Source: a virus. From it: 64,000 bases of DNA. A program made the position numbers and the translations under genes. The notes beneath the pieces are model-generated. The model was not told where the DNA came from and made no database searches. It was given only the letters and a program-made list of their open reading frames with translations. Where the stretch lies: IMG/VR virus record IMGVR_UViG_3300049846_001037, positions 62,001 to 126,000 of that record; one strand, given 5' to 3'. Shown in pieces: positions 35,785 to 44,130 of this stretch; positions within the stretch are counted from its first letter, which is position 1, and each line of letters begins with the position of its first letter.

Positions 35785-36024
35785 TTACCTCTCAGGAATA
35801 CGTCTTGGTATGTTTGGTGATATGTCTTTAGGAAAAGACTTTGCCTCTTCAACTGTAGCTATCTCGTAATTTCTAATGAATGACTGTCCATTCATGATCT
35901 TGATGATTTCATTTCCAAATACAACATGGACTATGTTAGACGCCACTGGCCGTGGAGGGTCGATCTCTACGATCATCCCAACACGGCCAGTTTTTGTTTC
36001 TCTCCAGAATTGTCCTACTTTCAC
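35785..36024 (-). CDS. Hypothetical SH3-like protein (79 aa)
   Basis: VGQFWRETKTGRVGMIVEID begins a small beta-barrel-like protein with a Pro-rich end. ATGA coupling with the DUF4326-like gene upstream. Unknown. Confidence 0.6.
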   Translation of the reverse strand: MKVGQFWRETKTGRVGMIVEIDPPRPVASNIVHVVFGNEIIKIMNGQSFIRNYEIATVEEAKSFPKDISPNIPRRIPER

Positions 36025-36335
36025 TTCTGAACTTCGAGTTCAAGTGCTTCTGGAAAGTGGCTCTCGCAAAGTCTCTTGAGGACATCGCCATGACAAGCCT
36101 GTGGCTTGCAGTAGCATCCCAGTATCTTCCCCTTCAACTCTGGTAGTTGGTTGAAAAGGGTAGGGTTTGACATGATGTATTCCTCGTACCTTGCAATTGC
36201 CTCTTCCCTTGTTTCTACTCTATGTTCAGCAGTCGTGTTATCAAGGTGGGTAAATGGATTACCCCACTTTGATCCACGTCCGATGTAAACATCGTACGGA
36301 GCCTTCTTTAAGTTGACTACCTTGATTGGTTTCAT
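36021..36335 (-). CDS. DUF4326 family protein
   Basis: 104 aa. The ordered pattern PYDVYIGRGSKWGNPF ... TREEAIARYEEYI ... LKGKILGCYCKPQACHGDVL is that of the DUF4326 family, widespread in phages. Three Cys/His residues near the end could bind metal. Biochemical role not established. Confidence 0.75.
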   Translation of the reverse strand: MKPIKVVNLKKAPYDVYIGRGSKWGNPFTHLDNTTAEHRVETREEAIARYEEYIMSNPTLFNQLPELKGKILGCYCKPQACHGDVLKRLCESHFPEALELEVQK

Positions 36336-36347
36336 GGCCTCTTCTCA

Positions 36348-37340
36348 TTATTCCGACATCTTGGCGGCTACCAGATGAACGGCAGCTCGCAGCCTCTCTG
36401 CATGTTCCATATTGCTCTGGTTGGCTTTCATCATGCCGAGAGATTCCTGCAAAGCTTCCAAGCAGGCATCGTAGTTGTATTCGAAGACGCAAGACGAGAT
36501 GAAGAGTTCCTTCAAGTCAGCAAAGCTAAAGCCCTCGGTGTCAGCCACAGCCTTGGCCAAGTTAAACTTGCGAGTACCGGCGGCCTTGAGCAGATCCTCA
36601 AGGTAGCGCCTGCGAAGGTCGGCGTCTGGGAAGTCCAACTTGATCTTGAGGTCAAACCTGCTGGGCCTCAGGATGCGAGAAGGAATCTTCTCGATGTAGT
36701 TGGAGGTCGCCAAGAACAAGACGCTATCGAAGGTTGTATCAACACCATCAAGCATCTTGAGGATGTCGGTTTCACCACGGCGAACCAACGTGTCCAGGTC
36801 TTCCATGACAACCAAGATCTTGGTGTCTGGCTGGATCTGGCGAATGACACTGATAGCGGCTGAGGTGTTGTCGTAGCCAGTGAACTCAATGGCAACACCA
36901 TTGCGCTTAACGATGTCCCTCATGACGATGGAGATAAGGGACGACTTGCCGCAGCCTGGAGGGCCGTAGAGGAAGATGCCACGCTTGTAGAGAACCTTGA
37001 TGGCTTCGTTGATCTTTCTAAACTTCTTCTCGGACTTCCAGAAAAGGTCAATCTCGTTGACAATTCGCTCCGAGACACCCTTTCCAAAGTCAACCAGACC
37101 GTCCAGAACAACATCAACGCTCTGGAGATGAAGACCCTGCATATCCGAGAATGGATAGTAGTAGCCAGGCTTCAAGTTCTTCTTGAAGTGCATCTTTGGC
37201 ACGGGAGTATAGACGCCACCTGGAGATAGGCTCCACTGGCAATAAACTGGTTCGGCGTCTTCCTGGCTCTCGATGTCCTCTGGTTCAGGACGTGGGTCTC
37301 TCTCCATGTCTCTTTTATCCTTCAATTCAGTGATCTTCAT
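36348..37340 (-). CDS. AAA+ ATPase (BCS1/FtsH-like fold)
   Basis: 330 aa. The frame stays open upstream through the tRNA-Leu gene, but the true start is the ATG at 37340 (MKITELKDKRDMERD) with GGGA upstream. Walker A GPPGCGKSS (126-134), Walker B KILVVMEDLDTLV (about 167-179), sensor 1 LFLATSNYIEK, and the arginine-finger region SRILRPSRFDLKI. A protein-remodelling ATPase; phage targets are unknown. The first gene transcribed after tRNA-Leu(CAA) and its sigma70 promoter. Confidence 0.8.
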   Translation of the reverse strand: MKITELKDKRDMERDPRPEPEDIESQEDAEPVYCQWSLSPGGVYTPVPKMHFKKNLKPGYYYPFSDMQGLHLQSVDVVLDGLVDFGKGVSERIVNEIDLFWKSEKKFRKINEAIKVLYKRGIFLYGPPGCGKSSLISIVMRDIVKRNGVAIEFTGYDNTSAAISVIRQIQPDTKILVVMEDLDTLVRRGETDILKMLDGVDTTFDSVLFLATSNYIEKIPSRILRPSRFDLKIKLDFPDADLRRRYLEDLLKAAGTRKFNLAKAVADTEGFSFADLKELFISSCVFEYNYDACLEALQESLGMMKANQSNMEHAERLRAAVHLVAAKMSE

Positions 37341-37361
37341 TTTCCCATCCCGAATTATAGT

Positions 37362-37448
37362 TGGTGGCCTCGCTCGGAGTCGAACCGAGATGAGCCGAAG
37401 CTCGGCTGATTTTGAGTCAGCTGGGTCTGCCAGTTCCCCCACGAGGCC
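37362..37448 (-). tRNA. tRNA-Leu(CAA)
   Basis: Class II tRNA: acceptor GGCCTCG/CGAGGCC, anticodon stem GCTGA/TCAGC with loop CTCAAAA, long variable arm, T-loop TTCGACT, discriminator A, encoded CCA. Reads UUG. Confidence 0.95.
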
Positions 37449-37463
37449 TTAGTTTGCTCTTTC

Positions 37464-37492
37464 ATTATCCCGTACTTTACTTTGGTTGTCAA
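37464..37492 (-). promoter_or_regulatory. Sigma70 promoter before tRNA-Leu(CAA)
   Basis: TTGACA, 17 bp, GATAAT on the minus strand, ending about 16 nt before the tRNA 5' end. Near-consensus host-type promoter; would also drive the AAA+ gene. Confidence 0.8.
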
Positions 37493-37499
37493 GAGAATT

Positions 37500-37587
37500 T
37501 GGTGGGAAAGGAGGGACTTGAACCCTCACGGACCTTGCGGCCCAACGGATTTTAAGTCCGGTGCGTCTGCCATTCCGCCACTTTCCC
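37500..37587 (-). tRNA. tRNA-Leu(TAA)
   Basis: Acceptor GGGAAAG/CTTTCCC, loop CTTAAAA, long variable arm, discriminator A, encoded CCA. Position 27-43 is mismatched (C.T). Its 5' 62 nt overlap the end of the upstream coding frame. Confidence 0.9.
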
Positions 37588-38329
37588 CCTGCGTTGCCAG
37601 TTTACCCCTCAGTCTTTCAAAAACCTCTTCTGCCGGTATAAGTTCTGCAGTTCCGTCTTCAATGGACTTCATGCGGCGGTCTAACTCTTCGCTGAATTCG
37701 TCACGCTTCTCTGGTCCGCCATAGAAGCTTATTTCCCAAAGGATAGCCCAGATGATGTCGAGAAGGTAAAGTGGCTTTCTTGCCTTGAAGACCTCTTTTT
37801 CTGGATTGCTAGATTCAATTAGCTCTTCTCTGACAACAAACGAATCATCTATCCTTAGTGGTTTGTCGGCCAGAAGATTGATTGGAGTAAGACCAATGGC
37901 ATATCGATTAGAGAGATCGGTAACACCATTTGCCTCGAAATCGGCCCTTATCTGTTCATCTGTTATGGTGTCGTTGCCGCCATAGACATCACAGTATTCG
38001 TTGATCTGTCCCTCGTGGAGCGAAACACTCCTTGCGACCATGATGTATTCGATCTTGTTGACGAAATCATCGGGTTCCGCTGGCTTACGCATTTCCTCGA
38101 TGAACTTGTCGAATCTACAGAGAGCCATTTCTCCAAGTATCATTCCATATGGCTCAATGAGAAGCATGAGGTCACGCAGGGTCCAACTGTCAATAGAGCC
38201 TACGGGTTCGCTAAAAACAACCTGCAGGATATCTTCCTTGGAGACCTCTTTGTTTTCTCTCGAATCCGACATCACCTTTTTGTCGGCAGTCAACGTCAAC
38301 ACAGTGTTCCCTTGATGGATCTTGTCCAT
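37526..38329 (-). CDS. Hypothetical protein whose 3' end runs into a tRNA gene (267 aa)
   Basis: Helical protein with residues 40-240 apparently folded (YGMILGEMALCRFDKFIEEM, KPLYLLDIIWAILWEISFYG). The last ~20 residues (GGMADAPDLKSVGPQGP) are translated tRNA-Leu sequence: the first stop in frame is inside the tRNA. The original stop codon was probably lost when the tRNA arose next to it, or processing separates the two RNAs. No family recognised. Confidence 0.6.
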   Translation of the reverse strand: MDKIHQGNTVLTLTADKKVMSDSRENKEVSKEDILQVVFSEPVGSIDSWTLRDLMLLIEPYGMILGEMALCRFDKFIEEMRKPAEPDDFVNKIEYIMVARSVSLHEGQINEYCDVYGGNDTITDEQIRADFEANGVTDLSNRYAIGLTPINLLADKPLRIDDSFVVREELIESSNPEKEVFKARKPLYLLDIIWAILWEISFYGGPEKRDEFSEELDRRMKSIEDGTAELIPAEEVFERLRGKLATQGESGGMADAPDLKSVGPQGP

Positions 38330-38336
38330 CTAAAAA

Positions 38337-38420
38337 TGGTGGGCTAGGAGGGACTTGAACCCTCACGCCTTTCGGCACTAGATCCTAAGTCTAGCGTGTC
38401 TGCCATTTCACCACCAGCCC
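38337..38420 (-). tRNA. tRNA-Leu(TAG)
   Basis: Acceptor GGGCTGG/CTAGCCC with one G.T, anticodon arm CTAGA-CTTAGGA-TCTAG, class II variable arm, discriminator A, encoded CCA. Confidence 0.95.
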
Positions 38421-38421
38421 G

Positions 38422-38775
38422 TTAGGTATTCCCTTTCTTCTTCTTGTATCTCACGATAGGCTTTCCGTTCTTGTCGAACACCTGCTCTATCGTGACCTTG
38501 CAAAGCCAAACCTTGTTCCAGTTGGAGTCTTTGCCAGCGCCATCGTGCCAGTCCCAGAACCAAGGATGCTCTTTCTGGTCCAAAACAGAACCAGTCATGT
38601 TGGGGTGGATGTGATGTCCTATTCCCCAACCCAAGACCCCATTGTTCCACCGACCCACCCAAGCCTTACCAGTGGTCTTGGTGTATTTTGTGGTCTTGAC
38701 CTTTTTTGGATTAAGCTTTCTTCTTCTTTGAATCCTTACTTTCTTCGGATCCCTCAGGAACTTCTGTCGGTTCAC
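38422..38775 (-). CDS. Hypothetical basic protein (117 aa)
   Basis: GTG start with AGAGG upstream, 65 nt inside the preceding gene in another frame. The N-terminus is very basic (RIQRRRKLNPKKVKTTKYTK); the middle is Trp/His rich (NNGVLGWGIGHHIHPN, HPWFWDWHDG). It may bind nucleic acid. The stop lies 2 nt before tRNA-Leu(TAG). Start uncertain. Confidence 0.5.
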   Translation of the reverse strand: MNRQKFLRDPKKVRIQRRRKLNPKKVKTTKYTKTTGKAWVGRWNNGVLGWGIGHHIHPNMTGSVLDQKEHPWFWDWHDGAGKDSNWNKVWLCKVTIEQVFDKNGKPIVRYKKKKGNT

Positions 38776-39094
38776 AAGCCTCTACCTTTTCAAGCAGCGC
38801 CAAGACCTTTGGCGATACTTGATCTGGAGTTACCTTGATGATTCTTGAGCTAAAGTTCAAGACGCTAGGCCTTGCAAGTTTGGGTGGTTCATTCTTCCAG
38901 TCATCGTCCACGCCTTGAACAAAAATCTTGACCGCCTTCTTATCCGTGTAGGAATAGGAGGTAATGTCTTTACCCGTCCTGAATCCCAACACCTTACCGT
39001 ATCGGATGCCTGGGCAGCGACCCAGAGCATGTCCATAGGCTATGATGTCTCCCACTGCGATCTCTCGCCCAGACTTGTCCTTGAAGACCATCAT
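38711..39094 (-). CDS. Hypothetical SH3-like protein (127 aa)
   Basis: FKDKSGREIAVGDIIAYGHA, GRCPGIRYGKVLGF: a short beta-barrel-like domain, then an acidic/Lys-rich tail. Starts just downstream of tRNA-Arg with GAGGG as the ribosome site. Unknown function. Confidence 0.65.
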   Translation of the reverse strand: MMVFKDKSGREIAVGDIIAYGHALGRCPGIRYGKVLGFRTGKDITSYSYTDKKAVKIFVQGVDDDWKNEPPKLARPSVLNFSSRIIKVTPDQVSPKVLALLEKVEACEPTEVPEGSEESKDSKKKKA

Positions 39095-39105
39095 GCCCTC
39101 TAAAA

Positions 39106-39182
39106 TGGTGGTTCCGAGAGGATTCGAACCCCTGACCTACCGGGTAGAAACCGGACGCTCTATCCAGCTGAGCTACGGAACC
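39106..39182 (-). tRNA. tRNA-Arg(TCT)
   Basis: Acceptor GGTTCCG/CGGAACC, anticodon loop TTTCTAC, T-loop TTCGAAT, discriminator A, encoded CCA. Reads AGA. Confidence 0.95.
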
Positions 39183-39186
39183 ATAG

Positions 39187-39312
39187 TTATTTCTTTTCGT
39201 CTGAATTGACCTCGGCAAGACAGATATCGCAATTGCCCCTATAACTGTCGTAGTCCTCTGTCTTCTCTAGTCCACGTTCTTTCAGACATTTCTCACAAAG
39301 CAATATTCCCAT
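39187..39312 (-). CDS. Tiny zinc-ribbon protein (41 aa)
   Basis: ATG at 39312 to TAA at 39187. MGILLCEKCLKERG and CDICLAEV give two CxxC pairs about 22 residues apart. GAGGTG precedes the ATG. It sits between the 39340 gene and tRNA-Arg. Typical of short phage zinc ribbons; role unknown. Confidence 0.65.
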   Translation of the reverse strand: MGILLCEKCLKERGLEKTEDYDSYRGNCDICLAEVNSDEKK

Positions 39313-39339
39313 TTCACACCTCTTCTGTCAAGCAAAAAC

Positions 39340-39612
39340 CTAAGGCTTGAAGATGAAAAGTGGAGTATGTTCTCCCAAGTAACCACCGGCAACATTGAAA
39401 TCCATGTGCTCTGCGGCGGTCTCATAGTCCATTCCGTCTCTTTTCATCAGTATCTCAACACACTTGTTGTAATCGTAGACAACCTGCTCGTGATATCCAT
39501 TCCCGATGCTTCCGCTGATTATGCCAACAATGGCTTTATCAAACTCATCGAAGAATATGAGTGGTATATCTACGTACTCTTCCTCTATCCTATCTCTCAT
39601 TTTTGAGGCCAT
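39340..39612 (-). CDS. Conserved-looking phage protein (90 aa)
   Basis: ATG at 39612 (MASKMRDRIEEEY) chosen because the longer frame begins inside the groEL terminator. VVYDYNKCVEILMKRDGMDY followed by FNVAGGYLGEHTPLFIF resembles a small protein family seen in many phages, function unknown. Confidence 0.7.
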   Translation of the reverse strand: MASKMRDRIEEEYVDIPLIFFDEFDKAIVGIISGSIGNGYHEQVVYDYNKCVEILMKRDGMDYETAAEHMDFNVAGGYLGEHTPLFIFKP

Positions 39613-39621
39613 TTTTCTCTC

Positions 39622-39659
39622 AAAAAAAGAACCCCATGTCAATTGAGACTATGGGGTTC
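39622..39659 (-). terminator. Rho-independent terminator after groEL
   Basis: Minus-strand stem GAACCCCAT / ATGGGGTTC (9 bp) around a 13-nt loop, then seven T. It lies 24 nt after the groEL stop. Confidence 0.85.
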
Positions 39660-39682
39660 AGTTGCTACGATCTTTCCCCGTC

Positions 39683-41317
39683 TCACATATCCTGATCTTC
39701 GTCTTTCTTGTTCTTTTCATTTGGGCTCTGAACCACTAGGCAGTCAGTTGTTAACATCATGCCAGCGATTGAGGCTGCGTTCTCTAGGGCAGATCTGGTG
39801 ACTCTGGTTGGGTCAATGACACCCGCCTCAATCAAGTCAACATACTGTCCAGTTGCGGCGTTCAAGCCCAAAGCGCCCTTTAGGTTCTCGACCTTCTCAA
39901 TGGCCACTGAGCCATCAATTCCAGCGTTGTCGGCGATCTGACGGAGTGGAGCCTCGATAGAGCGATAGATGATGTCGATGCCAATCTTTTCCTCAGCCGT
40001 CAACTTCGGGTCTTCCTTTAGCTCAACAAGAGCCTTACGAGCCCTGATGAGAGCCACGCCACCACCTGGGACAATGCCCTCGTGGACAGCAGCCCTTGTG
40101 GCATGAAGAGCATCCTCAACACGAGCCTTCTTCTCGTTCATCTCGGTCTCGGTGGCTGCGCCAACGTTGAGGACGGCCACGCCACCCGTCAACTTGGAAA
40201 GCCTCTCTTCCAACTTGCTCTTCTCCCAGTCAGAGGCATCTTCAATGCGCTTCTTGACATGGGCTACACGCTTCTTGACCTCTTCCTTGTCTCCAGCGCC
40301 ATCAATGATGGTGGTGGAAAGCTTGTCAATAGTGACCTTGCGGGCCTGGCCCAAGTCAGCGTTGAGGTCGATATCCTTGAGTCCGTGACCCGTCTCGCTG
40401 GAAAGCATGACAGAGCCAGTAATCGAAGCAATGTCACCCAACAGATCCTTGCGGACATCTCCATAGCCAGGAGCCTTGACGGCAACGACCTTGAAGCCGT
40501 TCTGCAACTTGTTGATGACCAGAATCGAAAGAACTTCCTGCGAGAAGTCATCAGCAACAATGAGCAGAGAAGCATTGGCTTGCTTGATGGCTCTTAGAAC
40601 AGGAACCAGATCCTCGATTGAGTCAATCTTGTCAGCAGAGACCAAGACCTTGAGAGGGGTATTCTGACCCGACTCATAGATGGCTTCCATTGTCTCATGG
40701 TTGGTGAACATGTAGTGAGAGATGTAGCCCTGGTCGAACTGCATGCCGTCTGTGGTCTCAACCGTAGTCTCTGCGGTCTTTGACTCTTCAATGGTGACTA
40801 CACCATCCTTGCCAACCCTCTCCATTGCATCAGCGATCATCTTGCCGATCTCAATGTCGTTGTTGGCTGAGATTGAAGCCACCTGAGCGATCTCGTGGGG
40901 GCTGTCAACCTTCTTGCTCATCTTCTTTAGCTCTGAAACCACAACCGCAACAGCCTTGTCCATGCCACGCTTGATTGGCATTGGGGAGTTGCCAGCAGTG
41001 ATGTTCTTGATGCCTTCCTTGTAGATCTCGTGGGTCAAGACGGTAGCCGTGGTGGTTCCGTCACCTGCTAGGTCATTGGTCTTTCCAGCGACCTCGATGA
41101 CCAATTGAGCGCCCAGATTCTCGTAGGGGTCGTCCAACTGGATTGCCCTAGCGATTGTCACACCATCGTTGATGATGGTGGGCGAACCAAAACTCTTCTC
41201 AAGAACTACGTTGCGGCCTCGTGGACCCATCGTGATTCGAACAGCGCTTGCCAACTTGGTTACGCCGTCCAAGAGTTTGCGGCGGGCCTTCTCATCAAAA
41301 AGCATCATCTTTCCCAT
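39683..41317 (-). CDS. groL: GroEL chaperonin
   Basis: 544 aa, full length. ATP-site motifs [16 protein letters not shown] and [12 protein letters not shown], the hinge region, and [11 protein letters not shown] are all present, so it should be an active 14-mer chaperonin. The C-terminus ends [12 protein letters not shown] rather than the usual GGM repeats. Encoded directly after groES. A phage chaperonin would fold capsid or tail proteins without relying on host GroEL. Confidence 0.95.
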   Translation of the reverse strand: MGKMMLFDEKARRKLLDGVTKLASAVRITMGPRGRNVVLEKSFGSPTIINDGVTIARAIQLDDPYENLGAQLVIEVAGKTNDLAGDGTTTATVLTHEIYKEGIKNITAGNSPMPIKRGMDKAVAVVVSELKKMSKKVDSPHEIAQVASISANNDIEIGKMIADAMERVGKDGVVTIEESKTAETTVETTDGMQFDQGYISHYMFTNHETMEAIYESGQNTPLKVLVSADKIDSIEDLVPVLRAIKQANASLLIVADDFSQEVLSILVINKLQNGFKVVAVKAPGYGDVRKDLLGDIASITGSVMLSSETGHGLKDIDLNADLGQARKVTIDKLSTTIIDGAGDKEEVKKRVAHVKKRIEDASDWEKSKLEERLSKLTGGVAVLNVGAATETEMNEKKARVEDALHATRAAVHEGIVPGGGVALIRARKALVELKEDPKLTAEEKIGIDIIYRSIEAPLRQIADNAGIDGSVAIEKVENLKGALGLNAATGQYVDLIEAGVIDPTRVTRSALENAASIAGMMLTTDCLVVQSPNEKNKKDEDQDM

Positions 41318-41320
41318 GTA

Positions 41321-41605
41321 TTATCTCTCCACAGCAAGAATGTCCTCTTCGGACAAAACAAGATATTCAACCTTCTCATGCTTCAACTTGGTGGCACCAA
41401 ACGGGTTAAAGTAAACCACGTCTCCGACAACGACAAATGGAGCATCGATAGAACCATCTGCCAACTTCTTACCAGGACCAACAGCGACTACCTTTGCCCT
41501 CTCTTGGTTGCTGTTGCTCTTGAGGTTGTCTGGAATCAAGAGCCCATCGTCCTGCTTCTTGATTGCCTCAACAATGATCTTTTTTCCCACAGCCATCAAG
41601 CCCAT
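41321..41605 (-). CDS. groS: GroES co-chaperonin
   Basis: 94 aa. [20 protein letters not shown], then [10 protein letters not shown] and [20 protein letters not shown] match the GroES barrel. The mobile loop (about 18-28) keeps the GL-I hydrophobic contact but is shortened. Three nucleotides separate it from groEL: a genuine groES-groEL operon. Confidence 0.9.
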   Translation of the reverse strand: MGLMAVGKKIIVEAIKKQDDGLLIPDNLKSNSNQERAKVVAVGPGKKLADGSIDAPFVVVGDVVYFNPFGATKLKHEKVEYLVLSEEDILAVER

Positions 41606-41607
41606 TA

Positions 41608-41916
41608 TTAAATCTCCTCTCCGTGTTTTGCTTTGATGTAAGCATTTGCTTCTTTCAAAGACTTGTTGTAAGCAGAAGACTCGTTGTGATCCTTCACACC
41701 CCTGATGTAAATCTCTCTTTGGATGTGGTCTCGCTCCTGCTCTATCTCTACCAACCGCTCGTAAGTTGCCTTTGCGGCTTCGTAGGCCTTGAACTCGTCT
41801 GACTGCAGTGAGGCAGAAATGTCTTCCTTGTTCTTGGCGTCACTGGTCCGCCATACTTGGGAAGCTTTCCAAAAAGCCTCTTCCGCTTCGATGACTCTCT
41901 GTGAGGTATGTAGCAT
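41608..41916 (-). CDS. Helical hypothetical protein (102 aa)
   Basis: Almost all helix and charged: SQRVIEAEEAFWKASQVWRT, YERLVEIEQERDHIQREIYI. Starts 16 nt after tRNA-Ala and precedes groES, so it may be co-transcribed with the chaperonin. No family recognised. Confidence 0.6.
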   Translation of the reverse strand: MLHTSQRVIEAEEAFWKASQVWRTSDAKNKEDISASLQSDEFKAYEAAKATYERLVEIEQERDHIQREIYIRGVKDHNESSAYNKSLKEANAYIKAKHGEEI

Positions 41917-41931
41917 GCTACCCTCTAAAAA

Positions 41932-42007
41932 TGGTGGAGCTTAGGGGATTCGAACCCCTCACCTCTTCACTGCCAGTGAAGCGCTCTGCCAACTGAGCTA
42001 AAGCCCC
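41932..42007 (-). tRNA. tRNA-Ala(GGC)
   Basis: Acceptor GGGGCTT/AAGCTCC, anticodon arm CTTCA-CTGGCAG-TGAAG, discriminator A, encoded CCA. The D-arm and acceptor are nearly identical to tRNA-Ala(TGC) at 48656. Confidence 0.95.
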
Positions 42008-42008
42008 A

Positions 42009-42566
42009 TTAAGAACGGGAGTCTTTCTTTGACAAACGAGCTATCTGTTTCAGCTTGTTATCTATCAACATTCTTTCAACGGTTGTCAGTCTGTCCACGT
42101 ACATCTTACCATCCAAATGGTCTATCTCATGCTGAATGGCTCTTGCCAACATTCCATCGGCCTCAAAGACTGTCTTGTTGCCTTCAATGTCATAGTTCTC
42201 AACCTTGATCTTCTCAGCCCTCTTGACTGGCAAGGATAGACCAGGAATGGAAAGGCAACCCTCAACAATCTCTATCTCACCAGACGATTCAACTATCTTG
42301 GGGTTGATAAGAAGAAGTTGCTCTGCCTTCTTGTCGTCGCTACCAATGAAATCAACTACAGCAACTCTTTTGTTGATTCCAACTTGGTTAGCAGCAAGCC
42401 CAATGCCACCAGATTCATGCATGACCAAAAGCATTGATGCCATCATGGATCTTACTGTGGGGTCTGGGAAAACAATGTCTTCACAGACCTCACGCAAAAC
42501 TCTGCTTCCATACTTGACGATTGGACTTTTCTGCAAAACAACCTCAGGGTCGTTGAGGGTTTTCAT
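42009..42566 (-). CDS. def: Peptide deformylase
   Basis: 185 aa with all three deformylase motifs: GIGLAANQVG (54-63), EGCLSIPG with metal ligand Cys104, and QHEIDHLDG with His146, Glu147 and His150. It removes the formyl group from new N-termini. Phage deformylases can sustain protein synthesis late in infection. A TTGAAT-17-TAAAAT sequence lies just upstream but so close to the ATG that it would give a nearly leaderless message. Confidence 0.95.
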   Translation of the reverse strand: MKTLNDPEVVLQKSPIVKYGSRVLREVCEDIVFPDPTVRSMMASMLLVMHESGGIGLAANQVGINKRVAVVDFIGSDDKKAEQLLLINPKIVESSGEIEIVEGCLSIPGLSLPVKRAEKIKVENYDIEGNKTVFEADGMLARAIQHEIDHLDGKMYVDRLTTVERMLIDNKLKQIARLSKKDSRS

Positions 42567-42574
42567 ACCCTATT

Positions 42575-42817
42575 TTACTTACTTTGGGCTGATAATTCAA
42601 CTTTATGTTGTCTTTTACTGGGAGTAATTACAACTTTATCTGGCTTAACATTAATGGTTCTAGAGTGTAAATGGCCATTATGGGCATTGAAAAGAATATG
42701 CCAAGCCTCAAGAGCCTTGGGGTCATCAATATTGTAAACAATATGGATAGCCTCCCTGATCTCGCCCAGTAGGTGTAGAATTTCCTTTTCTAGTTCAGCC
42801 TTGGTTTTCTTTTTCAT
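42575..42817 (-). CDS. Hypothetical protein (80 aa)
   Basis: Helical N-terminus (KAELEKEILHLLGEIREAIH), a Trp/His-containing centre, and a Lys-rich end. ATGA coupling with the zinc protein upstream. Unknown. Confidence 0.65.
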   Translation of the reverse strand: MKKKTKAELEKEILHLLGEIREAIHIVYNIDDPKALEAWHILFNAHNGHLHSRTINVKPDKVVITPSKRQHKVELSAQSK

Positions 42818-43050
42818 CTTCCCATCTTCCAGTATTTTGAGGTAGGAGACATCTTACCAAATGTCTCCTTCAAGAATTGTATTACTTTTTTAGAGCATGT
42901 CGGGCAAAGACAGATATGGTCGTGGTCTATGTAGTTGGGCTGCTTCTTGCTGCGCCCATAGTGAATCTCGCCCAGAATCGTTGCCTTCGAGTAGAGGACG
43001 TACTCTTTGCCGCAGCCGGTACATTCCTCTTTGATTTCTTTATTTGCCAT
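42814..43050 (-). CDS. Zinc-binding small protein (78 aa)
   Basis: CTGCGKEY near 10 and CLCPTCSKK near 48 provide four to five Cys ligands; DHDH between them may add His. It overlaps the HAD gene by 11 nt. Unknown role. Confidence 0.65.
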   Translation of the reverse strand: MANKEIKEECTGCGKEYVLYSKATILGEIHYGRSKKQPNYIDHDHICLCPTCSKKVIQFLKETFGKMSPTSKYWKMGR

Positions 43051-43540
43051 TGAAGTACTCGATAACTTGGTCGGCTATTTCCCGTGTCAGACCATCCTCA
43101 TTTCTTGTTTGAAACAGATGATCCATTAGGTGGTCCATGTCGCCGTCATCGTCCAGTATTGCGAACTTCTCAACCACATGGTCATCGAGCCACTTCTGTA
43201 TCTCTTGTCCTCGATGTTCAAAGAGTCTTGGCGTCTTCCCCACGATGCGACTGGGATTGATGCCAAGAAGATTGGAGAGTCGCCGCTTCAAGTCATCGAG
43301 CGAATAGTGCAGTCGCCAAGTTGAACTGACCACAATATTTAGATCTGGAACCTTATCCATGATTCGCTTTAGATGGATGACGAACTCTTGGCCGATGTCT
43401 AAGTCCCACCTAGCATTCTCATAGTCAGCGACAAGTTGCTTCTCATAACGTTTACGAGATGCTTTACGCATCTCGTATGACACCTTGAACCACTTTGCGG
43501 AGTTCAAAACTCCGTCGATGTCGAGGAAGAGAACCTTCAT
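43040..43540 (-). CDS. HAD-superfamily phosphatase (RNA-repair 'SAKR' HAD-like)
   Basis: 166 aa. Motif I VLFLDIDGVLNS (Asp7, Asp9), motif II VVSSTWRLHY (Ser/Thr), and motif IV FAILDDDGDM. The combination DIDGVLN plus SSTWR is typical of HAD domains found in 'Swiss-army-knife' RNA-repair proteins. A 3'/5' phosphatase role in RNA end repair is an inference from the family. Immediately downstream of tRNA-Glu in the transcript. Confidence 0.7.
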   Translation of the reverse strand: MKVLFLDIDGVLNSAKWFKVSYEMRKASRKRYEKQLVADYENARWDLDIGQEFVIHLKRIMDKVPDLNIVVSSTWRLHYSLDDLKRRLSNLLGINPSRIVGKTPRLFEHRGQEIQKWLDDHVVEKFAILDDDGDMDHLMDHLFQTRNEDGLTREIADQVIEYFNGK

Positions 43541-43553
43541 GTCGTCACTGAGT

Positions 43554-43629
43554 TGGCAGCGATAACGGGATTCGAACCCGTGTTTCCTACGTGAAAGGCA
43601 GGCGTCCTAGGCCTCTGGACGATATCGCC
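43554..43629 (-). tRNA. tRNA-Glu(TTC)
   Basis: Acceptor GGCGATA/TATCGCT, anticodon arm CCTGC-CTTTCAC-GTAGG, discriminator G, encoded CCA. Confidence 0.93.
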
Positions 43630-43634
43630 ATAAA

Positions 43635-43711
43635 TGGTAGCCCCTACGGGATTCGAACCCGTGATCTCCTCCTTGAGAGGGAGGCGTCATAGACCGCTAG
43701 ACTAAGAGGCC
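43635..43711 (-). tRNA. tRNA-Glu(CTC)
   Basis: Acceptor GGCCTCT/AGGGGCT with G.T pairs, anticodon arm CCTCC-CTCTCAA-GGAGG, encoded CCA. Discriminator A rather than the G usual for Glu. Confidence 0.9.
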
Positions 43712-43936
43712 GTAAATGCCCGTTTCTTTTAGCTTCAACCCCAAAGCATACCTCAGGAGCTTATCACCGCAAGTATCTCCCTACCTCTGCCTTGCTCTAC
43801 CCACATCTTTTGAGCCCATGATTGCGGCACAGACTCATATCCTATGGGTGAATCTCTGCATGTCTAGAAACGTGACTTGAAAGACCCGCCTTTTTTACTC
43901 CGATACTCCCTGCTAAAAAGGCTAAACATCTGGAGC

Positions 43937-44013
43937 TGGCTTCGGTAGGTGCCGGTCCCTTATCACCATCTATCCCTGCGCTGGGGATTGTCCTACGCTT
44001 AGACGATACCGAA
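43937..44013 (-). ncRNA. Degenerate tRNA-like element A (Gln-like D-arm)
   Basis: Seven-bp acceptor TTCGGTA/TACCGAA, discriminator G and encoded CCA; D-arm TCGTCTAAGCGTAGGAC, which differs from tRNA-Gln(CTG) only in ACGG to AGCG; anticodon-like arm ATCCC-CAGCGCA-GGGAT without U33. No TTCGA T-loop: the 24 nt before the acceptor form at best a weak GGTG/CACC stem. Length 77. Lies in a 500-nt gene-free spacer (43712-44211) whose first 225 nt hold nothing I can identify. It could be a decayed tRNA-Gln copy or a tRNA mimic. Confidence 0.45.
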
Positions 44014-44019
44014 TGGGAA

Positions 44020-44129
44020 CTTTTTCTCTACGCCCTAATGCAGCGCTGCTTGGGGACCAGTCCTACTCGACCCTGTGGATGGAGCGACCACCCTGGCGGG
44101 TTGTTTCAGAGCGTTTCGTAGAGAAAAAG
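44020..44129 (-). ncRNA. Structured spacer RNA closed by a 13-bp helix
   Basis: Perfect inverted repeat CTTTTTCTCTACG ... CGTAGAGAAAAAG encloses 84 nt with internal hairpins (ACCC-GCCA-GGGT; the palindrome GCAGCGCTGC). It sits between tRNA-like elements A and C. The strand is not certain; assigned minus by context. Confidence 0.4.
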
Positions 44130-44130
44130 A

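Noticed and set aside
36348-37442. AAA+ protein starting at 37442 with 34 extra N-terminal residues
   Set aside because: The extra residues (GELADPADSKSAELR) are translated tRNA-Leu(CAA) sequence. The ATG at 37340 after the tRNA has a ribosome site and is the sensible start.
42564-42595. TTGAAT-17-TAAAAT promoter directly before the deformylase gene
   Set aside because: The -10 would sit about 5 nt before the ATG, inside a tight operon; plausible only as a leaderless start, so not listed as a feature.
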